The notes under the pieces were generated by a model. It did no database searches. It worked only from the letters and a program-made list of their open reading frames with translations, and was not told where the DNA came from. From Xiphias gladius (taxonomy: Eukaryota; Chordata; Actinopteri; Istiophoriformes; Xiphiidae), in assembly GCF_016859285.1 (NCBI RefSeq), contig NC_053413.1, positions 17,751,501-17,815,500 on the forward strand: a stretch of DNA of 64,000 nucleotides. The letters are read 5' to 3'. Each line of letters begins with the position of its first letter. Position 1 is the first letter of the stretch. Shown here piece by piece: positions 39,428 through 50,834 of this stretch. A program made the translations under genes and the position numbers.

Positions 39428-39636
39428 CTCAACTGCCAGATTATCAAGTACATCTAATGCAGCTAAAATTCACCAATTCAGCAGCCCCAAGAAGTACTCC
39501 ACAATGGCCATAAGGTTTTCTACTGAGTTTTTTATTTTTATTTTTATTTAAACTTAACATTACAACATTCATGAAAGTAGGATTTAATGCAGGCTGAATT
39601 AGTTTTAGTTATTTGTACCTAATAAGCTGCCAAATG
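39428..39636. mobile_element. Short MITE with imperfect terminal inverted repeats
   Basis: The left end ACTCAACTGCCAGATTATCA (through GTACA at 39452) is mirrored by GTACCTAATAAGCTGCCAAA at the right (39615-39634). The ends match a common fish DNA element that opens CTCAACTGCCACTTTATTAG. The interior of about 160 bp codes for nothing. The superfamily is unsure. Confidence 0.5.
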
Positions 39637-41541
39637 ATCCTGTAATCAAAACAAATGATTTTGATGTATGTTAAATCAAACTTTCTCACTTTTAGCTCCT
39701 GGTAAATGGAACGTCTTTACTGTTCGCTTCATTGTGCTCCAGCAGGTGCCCCCTCCCCCAAAAAATCCAAAGAATAAAACCATTGAAAATTTTTGAACAT
39801 TACCCTTCCACTCCCATCAAATAAAACTACTCTGCCCTCCTTAACTGATATATCAATGTTTTACGCTTTGAAATACTCCCCCGTGTATTGTCCCAAGAGC
39901 AAATACTGTAAAAAGCTGTCACTGTGACTCTGCATTTCCTGTGATGACGAGTGTATTACTCACAATAGATAACACAATGAGACTACCTGAGATCCAGTAA
40001 ACATTATGCAGCTGCCACGTATCAGGTTACGCTGTACGACAGGAAAATGCAAGTGAAAAGCACATATATCATGTCCCTGTTTAGTTAATATAAAAAAAAA
40101 AAACACCAGAGGGGGGTGTATGTAAGCTTGATTATGCTAATCCTGTAGCTGTCATCACTCCCCATTCACCGTACACACAATTATTCCAAATCAGCATCCT
40201 TGAGGGGGACCCTTTCTTCCACACTCGGACTGAGGGGTGACTGAGGTAATTGTAAAGCTTCTATGTGATTCCCTATCAAATGAGAAACCGTATTTCACTT
40301 TTCTGTTTCTAAATAAAAACTCATTAATGGGTGTCTTAAACATTGTTTGGATGTACCTGTAGCCATTACCTTCCAAGCTGACATAAGAAAATTAATGTGC
40401 TACTGTGTATTTACCATTTTGGCATAACATCATAGAGACTGATAACATCCTATTCTTTTTACCTCTGGCAGTTTGACGAAAGCTGCTATGTATCAGCCAA
40501 GCGGTTCTTGCGCCCCCTGCTGTTAGCTAACGTTCCTCCTTAATTCTCTTAAAACCTTTTGCCAAGTTAGAGAAACAACTGAAAGGCTGCACACGGGGTT
40601 TTATTCTTCAATTAAAGGGGCTGACTTGTGGAAATCTGCCAAAATTGACAACTAAAAAAAAAAAAAGATCAACTTTACAGCCTGGTGAAATGCTCGAGTC
40701 GTACCCTCTTGTCCCCTTGACTGCTGGTGCAGGCCCGGAATGAACGACGGAACGATTTTTCTGCAGGTATTTTTTGCGAGTTCGACACGACTCGTGTTTG
40801 CACCCGGCAAACTGTACGAACCCGACTCCGCTCGGCTGCTGCTGACACCAGCTCCCACGGTGGCTGCCCTCGACATTTGAAGCACAAGTGCCGAATTTTT
40901 TCAGCCTGCATCCCAAGTGCTGCCGAAGAGCCTGGTTGATAGGTCCGGGGCTCGTCGGACAGTAGAGCAGTACCTTGTTAGCCTGTTCAGCTGTGGGTAT
41001 TACCCCTGATTCCCGCTGCCTGTGGACGGTGGAGGGACTGGCTGCTGCGGGTAAAGTTACGTAACTTTTGGTGACTCTTGGTGTCAATAATTGTTTTGCA
41101 TTTTGATTGAAATACTTTACATCATCTCCTGCTACTGTCATGATACAGCGTACATAGGAGTTGGTGGTTTTGTTTTACTGTAAAAAAAAAAAAAAAAATA
41201 CAGACATAGCATCAACGCAATTGTAACAGTAAGTTAAGTCAAAACTTCTTGATGTAATAGGTTATCAACTTGATGTATCCTGCCGCTTGATATTTTTGGG
41301 AGGATGATTAAGCTTACTGGCTTACCTCCAATTCATAACGGCGTATCGTGTTAGTGTGCCTTGTAGTGACCTGAAAGGCGAGAAACGCCCGATACTGGAA
41401 ACCTCGAAATATTGGAAATACTCGATACATTTGGAGGCTCGCCTGTGGTACATACCGAGGGAAATAAACACATCAACATCCCCGGCGCTGATGACTACAC
41501 TCTTGCTCCCGCGAGATCTTGTTCGGAGTCTCTGGATGGCC

Positions 41542-41555
41542 GTTGCTATGGATAC
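41542..41555 (+). promoter_or_regulatory. X-box-like RFX site upstream of ccdc13
   Basis: GTTGCTATGGATAC differs from the RFX X-box consensus (RYYNYY-N1-3-RRNRAC) at one position. It lies about 120 bp before the putative leader-exon donor of ccdc13, a centriolar satellite gene of the kind usually driven by RFX factors. Confidence 0.45.
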
Positions 41556-41818
41556 GGGAGCGTCGCAATCCATGAGGAAGCTGCCATATAATTTCCTCTC
41601 CTGCCATACAAGACGATGCGGTGCAAAACAGCGTCTAAGTTGTTTACAAAGTCTGTACTTGGGTAATTGACAGGTAAGCTACTTTTCTCTTTATACAACT
41701 GTAACTTGGTAAGGAGCTGTAAGACTAGGCTCGGAGTCCTGAGAGAGTAGCCCCACCTATACTCACGGTGAGTCGCATCATCATAAACATCAACCTTACC
41801 TCGCCAATTGCCCGGGAC

Positions 41819-41832
41819 GTTACCTAGCAAAG
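41819..41832 (+). promoter_or_regulatory. Second X-box-like RFX site near ccdc13 5' end
   Basis: GTTACCTAGCAAAG resembles the classical palindromic X-box GTTGCCTAGCAAC, with one mismatch in the second half-site. It is about 510 bp upstream of the ccdc13 ATG and 145 bp beyond the putative leader-exon donor, so it would lie in intron 1 or mark a second promoter. Confidence 0.45.
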
Positions 41833-42329
41833 ACTGCCGTTTTGCTGAGAGGACCGGAGGCAGTTTCAATCGGTTTAAGCGCATGGCTTTCCAAATTTAT
41901 GCTAGCAACAGGGTCATCAATAACAACCTCTTGCTTGATAGTCACGTCTCTGTACAACAAGAAGGAGGCTACTGTATCATCTTGCTTTGCTGCCAGTTTC
42001 ACAAGGATGAATGCAAATTTAGGCCATTTATTTAACCACGCATTTATACTTGGCCCCCTTTAAAAATATAATAGACAAGGGAGCTATGATGGCCAAACTT
42101 AATGGATGTAATGGTTATTTTCATTCAGGTAAAACCGAAACGGCATCACTTAACTATATGCAGCATACAAATCCCAGAAAAAAATATTTCCAAGTATTTA
42201 CGATATTACTATAACCAAATTCCCACTTAGTTTTTAGTCACAATATTGATCTCCACTGTCATTTTCCACATTTACTGTATAAGTTGATTATTTTCTCCTT
42301 ATGATGTACTATAGCCTGCATCATAGATC

Positions 42330-45300
42330 ATGGAGCATGACGATGAGCTGAGTGACTTGCGGCTTCAGTTCCAAGCGCTACAAAAACAACAGGAGAAAAG
42401 AAAACTCGATAGGAAAAAGGCGAAAGAACCAGATAAGCTTAATGTCAGTGTTATACAGGATGATTTGGATCTATCGAAACAAGGCATTCAGGCAGACAAC
42501 CTGACTGCAAATGACAGGTGAGTCTTACAAAGATTGAATGAAATGTTATTCTATTAAATGATACTTTATTTGTTATATAGAGAATATAAATAGGGAAATC
42601 TTTAAGGTTGGAAATCTTTGTCATCTACATGAATAATCTTGGGTGAAGATAGAGAACAATCATATGCTTAAATTGCAATTAATTGTCTTCCTATAGACTT
42701 CTGCAGAATGAGAATCAGAATTTGCTAGACCAGCTGAGAGAGCTAAAAGATGAAAATGGTCGGCTCTTCAAACTTCTGAGCGAAAAAGATTTTGAAATTA
42801 AACATCTAAAGAAGAAAAGTGAAAAAGAACGACTGGCCCTAGCAGGTATAATACCATAACCTGCACTTATTTTGCACTGCAGTGATGTTAGAGATGCGTC
42901 ACAGCTTCTTCATGACTCATCCACTCATCTGTTTAGGCACATCAGGCTTGGCAGGGGATGTGGCAGCCACCAAGATTGTTGAACTGTCCAAGAAGAATAG
43001 AGAGCTAACCGCTGAAATTGAGCGAGAAAAGATTAAGTCAAAGCAAAACAGCAACAGAATCAAAGAGCTTGAGAAAGAGGTAACACATTTTTGAGTTAGG
43101 TGCATCATTTAATTTGATTTGTTGGATGTAAATTCATCTTTTCAGCACTCAACTATTTACAGTTTGTTTTAAGCTATATAGGTTTTTTCATTTAAACAAC
43201 GATATGTTATTTATCGTGTTATTTGTAGAATTATATGATTTTTTACAGAGGGAATAAATTAATGAATAATTGTAATGTTATGCTCCTTTCTGTAGCTACA
43301 GGTCACTTTGGTGCACTCTACACCTGGGCAAAAGATAGATACAAAGTCACAGAATAAGAGGTTATCTGAAGACTTTGAGGTAATTGTTGAAGTAATAATA
43401 GTGGAAATTGCCCAAAATGATATTTTTATGTCTTCCTAAAAGTAATGATAGCAACTCAGTCTGAATCATATATCATTTTTTCACAAAAGCAGGAAAATCC
43501 AATGGTGAAATCTCTACAGGAAAAATTAGCTGCTGCCCAGCTGAAAGTGATTGAGTATCGCAACCAGGTTCAATCCGTCAAACATGAGTTGAAAGTAGCT
43601 CAGAAGGTAGTATCTTTTTTTCCTGCCTTAAGTCTAACTGCTCAAGAAGAATATCAGGTATTCGTATGATTAATCCTCAGTGACTTCTGTTTTCGAAATT
43701 ATGAAATGCTACTGCTGTTGCAGGTTTTGATCAGTGAAGTTGGAGAAGAGGTCAACCTTCAGCAATTACTAAGCTGCCCAGGGAGCTTCAGAGGTCGATC
43801 TCAGCAGATACTGGCTCTTCAGACAAGGGTAAGTTAGAAATGAAGTATATCATAATGTGCCTCTCAAGTTTAAACTATAAAGTTTATAATAGTTAATAAA
43901 GTGCTTTGTAAAGTCACTAATAAAAGACAGCAGACATATAATACAAATACCTGCATGCAACATTAACAAAATTGGACGTTGTGCAACAGGTGCGGGACCT
44001 TGAGCAGCAGCTGAACCAGTCAACTCAGCGGAGAGAGCCAAGTGTCCTGAGTGTAGAGGAAGAATTTCTGGGCACCGGGGTCCTTCTGAAAACCCCTCCT
44101 CAAGACAGGAACCACAGCTACATCCGCACCATCGAGAAGGACAAGAGGGAAGCGTTCGAGGTGTGTATACATATTTGTAATGGGGTTTGATTGAATTGAA
44201 ATAAGATTTTTTTTTAATGTATGAAGGGCCTGCTCTCTTTCCATGACTGTATAGAGGATCTCAATGGACTATGAGGCTCTCCTGAAAGACCATGAGGATG
44301 TGAAGAAAAAGCTGGACGCCTCGAAAGCCAGGAACAAATCTGTGTCTGCTGAAATAAAAACTCTGAAGGTCCAAATTTCTACCCTACTGGAGAAGGGCAA
44401 ACATGATGATGAGCTTGTAGATGCTTTGCTGGTAAGGAATTATATAAAAGAAAAATATCTACAGTAACATTAATATAATATTTACTTTGTATCTGCTTTT
44501 AATGTAAGACAAACAAATTCTAGTATATCTTAATTTTACAGTAGCTATTGTGAAACTTGTAGAGCGTGTTTGACTACATTTTTGATTATTATATGAAAAA
44601 CTATAAATCATCTTCTCAGCAAGAAAAACAGACATGTTTTCAGATTAACAACAGTACTATATGGGGTTTATTCTGAAGGTTTTGACAGGTGTTCATAAAC
44701 CCAAATGATCATGGACTTATGAATCATGGACAAGACAAGCATTCAAACTGCTGAAACTGGAGTTAGAAGATTTTTATGTATTAACAGGAATAAAGTTGGT
44801 TCATGAATTAAGTATGGTTAAATACATAACATGATTAAAGCCCCTCGGTCAATTTGTAGTTTAGAGGTAAATGCTCCACAGAAGGCAGATAATGCTTTGT
44901 ACATTTAATGGTTTATTAAATACACAATTCAGTTATATTCCACATACCACATAATAAATAATGAGGGCTTTCGCATCACATTTACAAGTTAAAATAAGCC
45001 CCAGAATGCAGAAAGAAGGATCTTCTGTGATGACTTGATGCTTTGCCATGTTGTTCTCAACAATACCTGCTCCTCATCTCATCTACTTCTGGCAGAAGCA
45101 GCAGACCCAGATGCAGGAGGTGCTGAGACGGTTCAGTCAACAGCAGAACGACCAGAGCAAGGAGACACAGCAGAGCCCAAGACGGCAGCTGAGGAGTGAG
45201 TCTTCAGAGCACAACGCTCTCATCCAGAAGCTTAAGCAGATGGTTGCTGAGAAAGAGGCAAAGATTAAAGAACTAGAGGAGGAAATCCAGCAGCTCTCTG

Positions 45301-46775
45301 TGAAGGTGAAAAAAAAGAAAAGAAAAAAATCCAATGTAATGTTCCATTTTACATTTTGGCAAGCCGCACCAAAATTTGAGTCAAAATATTCTCTGTCAGT
45401 TCAAACTTTTCAACTAATGGTTGGCCATTCACTCAAATCCAGTGTTTTTGTGCTGTGTCATGGATTCACAAATACTGGCTGAAAAATCTGGCAACACATT
45501 AAATGCGTGTTTACAACTGTTGCAGGAAGAGGGCGTGGAAAGACAGTCCAGCCTCAAGACAACAATTCACAGTTCAGGTTTTTCCCCTGAAGAGGGAGAC
45601 ATTAACAAGAGAATAACATCTTTAGGGTATGTATGCCAACGGTAATCATGTTACGTGACCATTGGAGTATGAATATTGTCAGTTTACCTTAATGGATTTA
45701 GCCACTGACAGTCATTAAGACTGTTGATCTTGTATTTACATCTTAAACTAATTTCCTCTGCTAACTGTTAAGTCAGGGTTGTAAGACATCGTGTCTGGCA
45801 AAATATGGGTTAATAATTCAGTCTACCCTGTTTATACATTTCCTGATACATTTTTATACATCTAGTTAGGTACCACTAGGAAATGAATTAACAGCAAAAA
45901 TAATGTTTTAGTAATGTGTCCTTTTGTTCTCAGGGGTCCAGGTCCTTCAAAATGTCCACAATGTTCAGCTGATGTGAGTGCACTCATGACCCAGTGTAGT
46001 GAATATAAAATCCTCCGCGTGGAGAAGGACAGACTCCTTGAGCTTGTGAACGTCCTACAGACAAAGTAATATATACTGTAGACATTGCTTTTTGTCTCTA
46101 AAATTGTTTTCCTGCTGAACACTTTTTTTTTTCTGCTATTTTTCTACCGTCAGCGGTACAAGTATTTGTTGAAATGCACATCTTGGAGAGACATGGATCT
46201 AAAAATGTCTCTCGATCTGTAACATTAAAACAATTTCTACTGATTTTAACAAAATATCACAACAAAAACAGTTGAACACTTTGTGCACCGGTCATACATG
46301 ATCTTCAAAAGCAAGAAGTTTTTCATTTTGTTACCTCTGTCACTGCGGTGATCCAATGTTAGACTGTCTAACTTAAAAAAGAATATTTTTGTTAATATAA
46401 TAAAATGTCAGCAATTTTCAGAGATGGCAGTGCCCATGCAATGAGAGTTTGTTTTGCAGTGGTTTAATGATTCACAGGAAGAGCACTGAACCTTTGAAAT
46501 GTTATTTTTCATATTTTATTTTCATTTGGCAATTCTGAGGCTTTGTGTATCACAAACATCAAAATGACCTTTTCCAATTAGGCATGAGGGAATGTTGCAA
46601 GGCCACACCACTAAAACCTTCTATGAATTTGTATTCTATTGTACTTACCTGATTCAAGGCCATAGACACTAGTTATTGCCCACTGAGCACTGCTCAGTGG
46701 GGTTGGAGTTCTTGCAGTTCTTTATATTCAATACCATCCATGACAGCGTGGCTGGTATTGTTTTCACCTTGAGTC

Positions 46776-46807
<32 letters not shown>

Positions 46808-47825
46808 AGTGATCATGGCACAAATTGGTCCTGGAGACACTTACTGTAGCGGGAACTACCACAGAGTTGGTTTTAAGTACTTTGGGAGGTGTTGATTTGT
46901 CTGTCTTTCTTGTCATCACGATAGCGTCACTACCCTGCAAGACAAAGTCATGAAATTTTGCAGGTGTGTGGTTGAGAAAATAAAGGCTTAGCTTGAGGAT
47001 GGGTGTGGATCGAGTACTCATGTAATAATGTAGTAATGACTACTGGGTACTCTTGGGTTGCTACTTCAAGTTGTCATGTTGACCAGCGTGTTGTGGCTGG
47101 TGTGATCCCATGGCAAGATGGTCTCTAGTTTATTTATTTAGTCAAATTCTGACTGAGGGGTGCAGTAAAGCAAAAAGAGTTTTACAGTTAATTTTACAGC
47201 CTTCAGGTTACAGTTAGTATTAGAACATCTTCCCGGTGATAAAATTATGTAAATTAAAAGTAACCAAAAAATAACTGAATGGTCTACCGTAAGAAAATTA
47301 TGTCATAAATAAGCAATTTTAAGTTATGTGGGCAATTACCTAGATGTATCAATTTAATTACTGTACAAGTAAGTATTTATACACATACATCAATTTGTTC
47401 ACATATCTATGTCCATCTAAAGCTTCATTAGTCCATCTCTACAGTCGCCAACAAGAGGAATTGCATTACTTTTATTTCAACTCATTTTTTAACTATCAGA
47501 AACCTCCTTTGTTTGAATCCTCCAGAGAAAAAGAGATGAACCAGAGGTGTTTGGAGGCAGAGCAGAAGTATCAAGAGGAGCGCCGCAGGACAGTGATCCT
47601 GGAGCAGCAGCTGGAGAGGACAAAATTAGATTCAAAGTAAGGATGGTGCAAGCAGCAAGGGTAGAACTGGGTTGCCAGGCTCAATGACAGCATTAGACAA
47701 CGCGAGCACATTTTCATTTTTTGCTTTTTTTTTTTGAATGCTTTGACTCATCAATTTCTCCTTTGTCTCTCTTGCTTGCGGCTGTAACAACTCTGTCCTT
47801 CAGGAGCAGTGTCCCTCAGCACTAA
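42330..47825 (+). CDS. ccdc13: CCDC13, coiled-coil centriolar satellite protein (short C-terminus)
   Basis: Thirteen coding exons: 42330-42517, 42697-42845, 42937-43079, 43296-43379, 43493-43606, 43724-43828, 43990-44160, 44255-44431, 45096-45305, 45526-45626, 45934-46065, 47526-47636 and 47804-47825. All phases agree, giving 568 residues, almost entirely charged coiled coil. Landmarks shared with human CCDC13, as I recall it, are [45 protein letters not shown] and [20 protein letters not shown]13 binds PCM1-containing satellites and is needed for ciliogenesis and the DNA damage response. The protein ends SSVPQH, about 95 residues before the human end, and AATAAA (47872-47877) follows the stop by 46 bases. 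The start of exon 12 could instead be the acceptor near 47452, which would add a non-conserved stretch; 47526 is preferred because it restores the alignment. Human has 715 residues. Confidence 0.92.
46778..46804. repeat. (GT)n microsatellite
   Basis: About 13 GT units in the long ccdc13 intron between exons 11 and 12. Confidence 0.9.
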
Positions 47826-47871
47826 GATGGCAGGAGTCTACAAACAACAGGAATTGTCCGTAGTCAAACTG

Positions 47872-47877
47872 AATAAA
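47872..47877 (+). terminator. Poly(A) signal of ccdc13
   Basis: AATAAA, 46 bases after the ccdc13 stop codon. It supports exon 13 as the true last exon. Confidence 0.65.
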
Positions 47878-48106
47878 CTGTCTAACAACTTGATTGCCAT
47901 TTGTAAACATCCTTACTTTGACAACACTGTAGATGTCCTAAACTTTTCTTGATTTTTGTTTTTTCCAAATATAAAATTTACAACAGACAACAGTAATAAT
48001 GATACATGGCAACGGACGCACTGCCTATGGACAGCGCTCCTCCTGTTTGGACTGGGCAGAGATGTTCATGTTGCTCTTATATGTTGTCTCCTGGCTGGTC
48101 ATTCAG

Positions 48107-48220
48107 CTGGAGGTAATGGAGGCGCCGATGGCATCGCTAAAGAGGATTCTCCACCAAAACCTGCGGCTCCGCAGTGACGTGATGAGACCAGTCAAGCATG
48201 TTTCCCTGCAGGCTCTGTGA
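48107..48220 (+). pseudogene. Relic of the ancestral last exon of ccdc13
   Basis: After the acceptor TGGTCATTCAG, an open frame of 37 codons reads SLKRILHQNLRLRSDVM, then PVKHVSLQAL and a stop. Human CCDC13, as I recall it, ends with a similar block, EMLKAALGSALR..., then GQVKSVFLQALRQQ. Seven of nine residues agree in VKHVSLQAL. The exon lies beyond the poly(A) signal of the gene. It starts in phase 0, whereas exon 12 ends in phase 2, so direct splicing would meet a stop at once. It is most simply a decayed exon cut off from the gene; an unseen intermediate exon is the alternative. Confidence 0.4.
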
Positions 48221-49027
48221 CAGCCCAGACCTGACACTAAGCAGTGGAACTGGCTAGTCCCTGCTCAACCTCATGTCCAGCTGAGCACTACCTTCTCCTG
48301 TCCAGCCTGGAGGAAACAGGCTCGCCTCTTCTGCCACACAGACATCATACAAATCTCCTTCTTTTTCTCCATTTGAACCCTCAACGACAGTTTATGATGG
48401 TTCTTTTGTGCGTTCAGGTGACCTCAGTTTAACCAATCGAGTACCTTGAGTAGCAGAGCTTTCAACTTAACCCTAATGGCATCAGACAAGTGTTCCTACC
48501 AATTACAGAAATGTTTGATGTTGACAGGATGTCTCCCCATAGTTTCATATTTTGTCTACTTGCTGTTTTATACATTTCACTGTCACCTTTTATTAAATTA
48601 ATGTAGTGTATGTCTTTTCATCCGCTGGCAACCTTAAGTGAATTACAGATATAGATAGCCACAATGTCTGTTTTTAAAGTATATGCAATCTAATGAGATG
48701 TCCTATTTAATTAATGAAAAGGGAGCCAAATCTTCACCAAATGTTTTGAATATATTGTTTACCTTCATGGTTATTACTTTCCTAAAGTTTTTATATTATT
48801 TTTGGACTCCAGATGGTTGTACGTAAATGTGTGTCAGGCCAATCCAAATAGTAAACACCTCAATTAAGTTCCCAAAAGATTCAATATTCCTTTTAAATAT
48901 CACTGTTAATCATTTCTGACTTGAAACCAGCTGTGTGGGAATAGTGGTTGAAAATGAATGCGGACTCAAGCTGTACAAACTCCTGCTTTAGTCCTCCATA
49001 CGTTCCCCAGAGCATGTCACACGTACA

Positions 49028-49091
49028 TCGATCAGCCAACACATTAACACCAGCAACTGTTTTTAAATTTTCTGGCGGATCGGTGTATGTA
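49028..49091. mobile_element. Decayed Tc1-like TIR-only hairpin
   Basis: CATCGATCAGCCAACACATT faces a mirrored arm ending GGCGGATCGGTGTATG, with about 10 bases between. It is the same family as the hairpin at 29173-29232 but more diverged. Confidence 0.5.
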
Positions 49092-50817
49092 CAGTATGTG
49101 ATCTTAATTCTTAATCCAAAGGTTGTCTGGATGTGCGTAGCCTGGTGGGAGTGGCCCCTACATTCATACTAAAAATTCATACTAACATCCGAGTTATTTT
49201 CTTCCGATGTAGCCAAAAGGATTTCAGCAGAAACACCCCCCCTTCCCTCCCCCCTCTACATCACGCTTAATTTAAAACCATGGCTGAGTTAGTGTGCTGC
49301 TTCAAATACCGCACTATTTCTTCCAGGACCCTGTGGGAGATTGGCAGGTCCCCATTGGACTGAGCGAGAAAGTGCCACAAGACAAAAATATCAGCGTTTG
49401 GACGTGATGAAGAAAGCCTTTATGCTCAGAGTAACAAAAACCAACTTGTGTTGAATACCTCCTGGATAGAAGGTGAGGCACCTTTTAATGTAGTAGAGTG
49501 AGATGTGTCATTGGAGAAACAGATGAGATACCATAAGCCTTATGACTACATGCCCTGCAGGTTTGCTAAATACAGTATGTATCAAATGCAGCAATGTGCG
49601 TCAGAAAGGGTGTTGATGGAGCAAATGCTTGTCATGGTCCCTAACTGCATTCGATTGCAGGGAAAATGTTAAACCTCATAAATCTTTGTTTCGTTGGTTT
49701 TTATGTCTGCCATAAAACAACTTCATATAAAAATGAAGTTGGTGTTGGTGAGCATGTAGAATATATTCCAAAAAATTTAATCTGAAGTTTTTATTTTGCA
49801 CATGTGGTACTTGATAGTAACAAGTACCTAACAGCAATAAATAAACCTTATTGCTGTTCAATACTCGTTTCACTGTAATTTCAGCTAAAAAAAACCATTG
49901 TTGTCATAGATTAATACAACTACTCCTGTTGACTTAAGTCATAAGAGAGTGTCATCACTTTCAAATAAATTACTCTTCGCCAAACAATTTTAATATTGTT
50001 TTATGTAGCTGTATTACGCAGAAAGGTGTAGATTTATTCCAAAATGCCCAATAACCCACCAAACCAAACACAAACTTATGTAAACACAGCATACGTAAAC
50101 AGCCTCACCTATTTGTCATTCCAGGTTTGAATGACTCCTTTCTCCATCCTTCTCCTCAGAGGTATTCCCTCGTTCTGGACCAATGCTTCCTGCAGACCAT
50201 TGACTGCATCCAGAAAATAAAGTAAATAGTGGAGCTGTGAACGCAGAGGTTAAAGTTAGCCATCAGTATATGAGGGATCTGTGAACTTTACTCAGGCCAG
50301 AAAACGGTTCGTGCCTCTATGAGTCCATTCAGCTCCTAGTGATTCTCATTTACATGTAATGGAAAGAAAATAAACACCATGGTCCTAATGTGCTCATTTA
50401 CAGTAAGCAGAAATAAGATAATGAGCTGTTATCTTCACTGAGACAGTGCTGAAGCAATGATAAGCACGTTTTTTTAAGTGAAATGTTCATCAAAGTCTAC
50501 AGGATGAGTAAAATGGTTCCAGACATTGATATCCAAAATCAAGTATGGAGGCGTTCTCTACAGTCGGCCACAATTGTTGGTGTGATGTGTTGACAAGAAA
50601 AGTTCTGTCAGCAGATCAATTTTCCGTTTTGATCTGTGCCTCTTGCCCTTTTATTTCAAGCTTTTGCAGTTATGTTAGCTAATTTTCAAACTTTGGTTTA
50701 CTTGCAGTTTCTCAATAGAATAATATTCTGATGCAGTGAGGTACCGTGTCAATACTGTATGTTCTTTTTTTAGTAATTTTGTTTATTTCAGCAGTTTTCA
50801 GTTTAAAAATAGGTGGC

Positions 50818-50834
50818 ATCGCTAGATGGCAGTA
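50818..50834 (+). promoter_or_regulatory. CTCF-like motif
   Basis: ATCGCTAGATGGCAGTA contains CTAGATGGCAG, a frequent CTCF core variant. It lies in the gap between ccdc13 and tmie. Confidence 0.35.

Larger units (their letters stand above)
38209..42329. other. higd1a 3' UTR and ccdc13 5' flank
   Basis: The higd1a 3' UTR ends near 38,890. A small MITE lies at 39428-39636. The block 40,650-41,900 is GC-richer with CpG and several overlapping open frames on both strands, none with a recognisable domain; it fits a promoter region. A likely ccdc13 5' UTR exon ends at the donor CAG|GTAAGC (GT at 41674). Two X-box-like sites are listed separately. Confidence 0.5.

Noticed and set aside
47452-47525. 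Upstream extension of ccdc13 exon 12 from the acceptor CTCTACAG
   Set aside because: It would insert aromatic residues (YFYFNSFF) into a charged coiled coil; the acceptor at 47525 restores alignment with human CCDC13.
47956-48177. Open frame overlapping the ccdc13 relic exon in another frame (ending SPPKPAAPQ)
   Set aside because: No similarity to anything known; the overlapping frame has better similarity to CCDC13.
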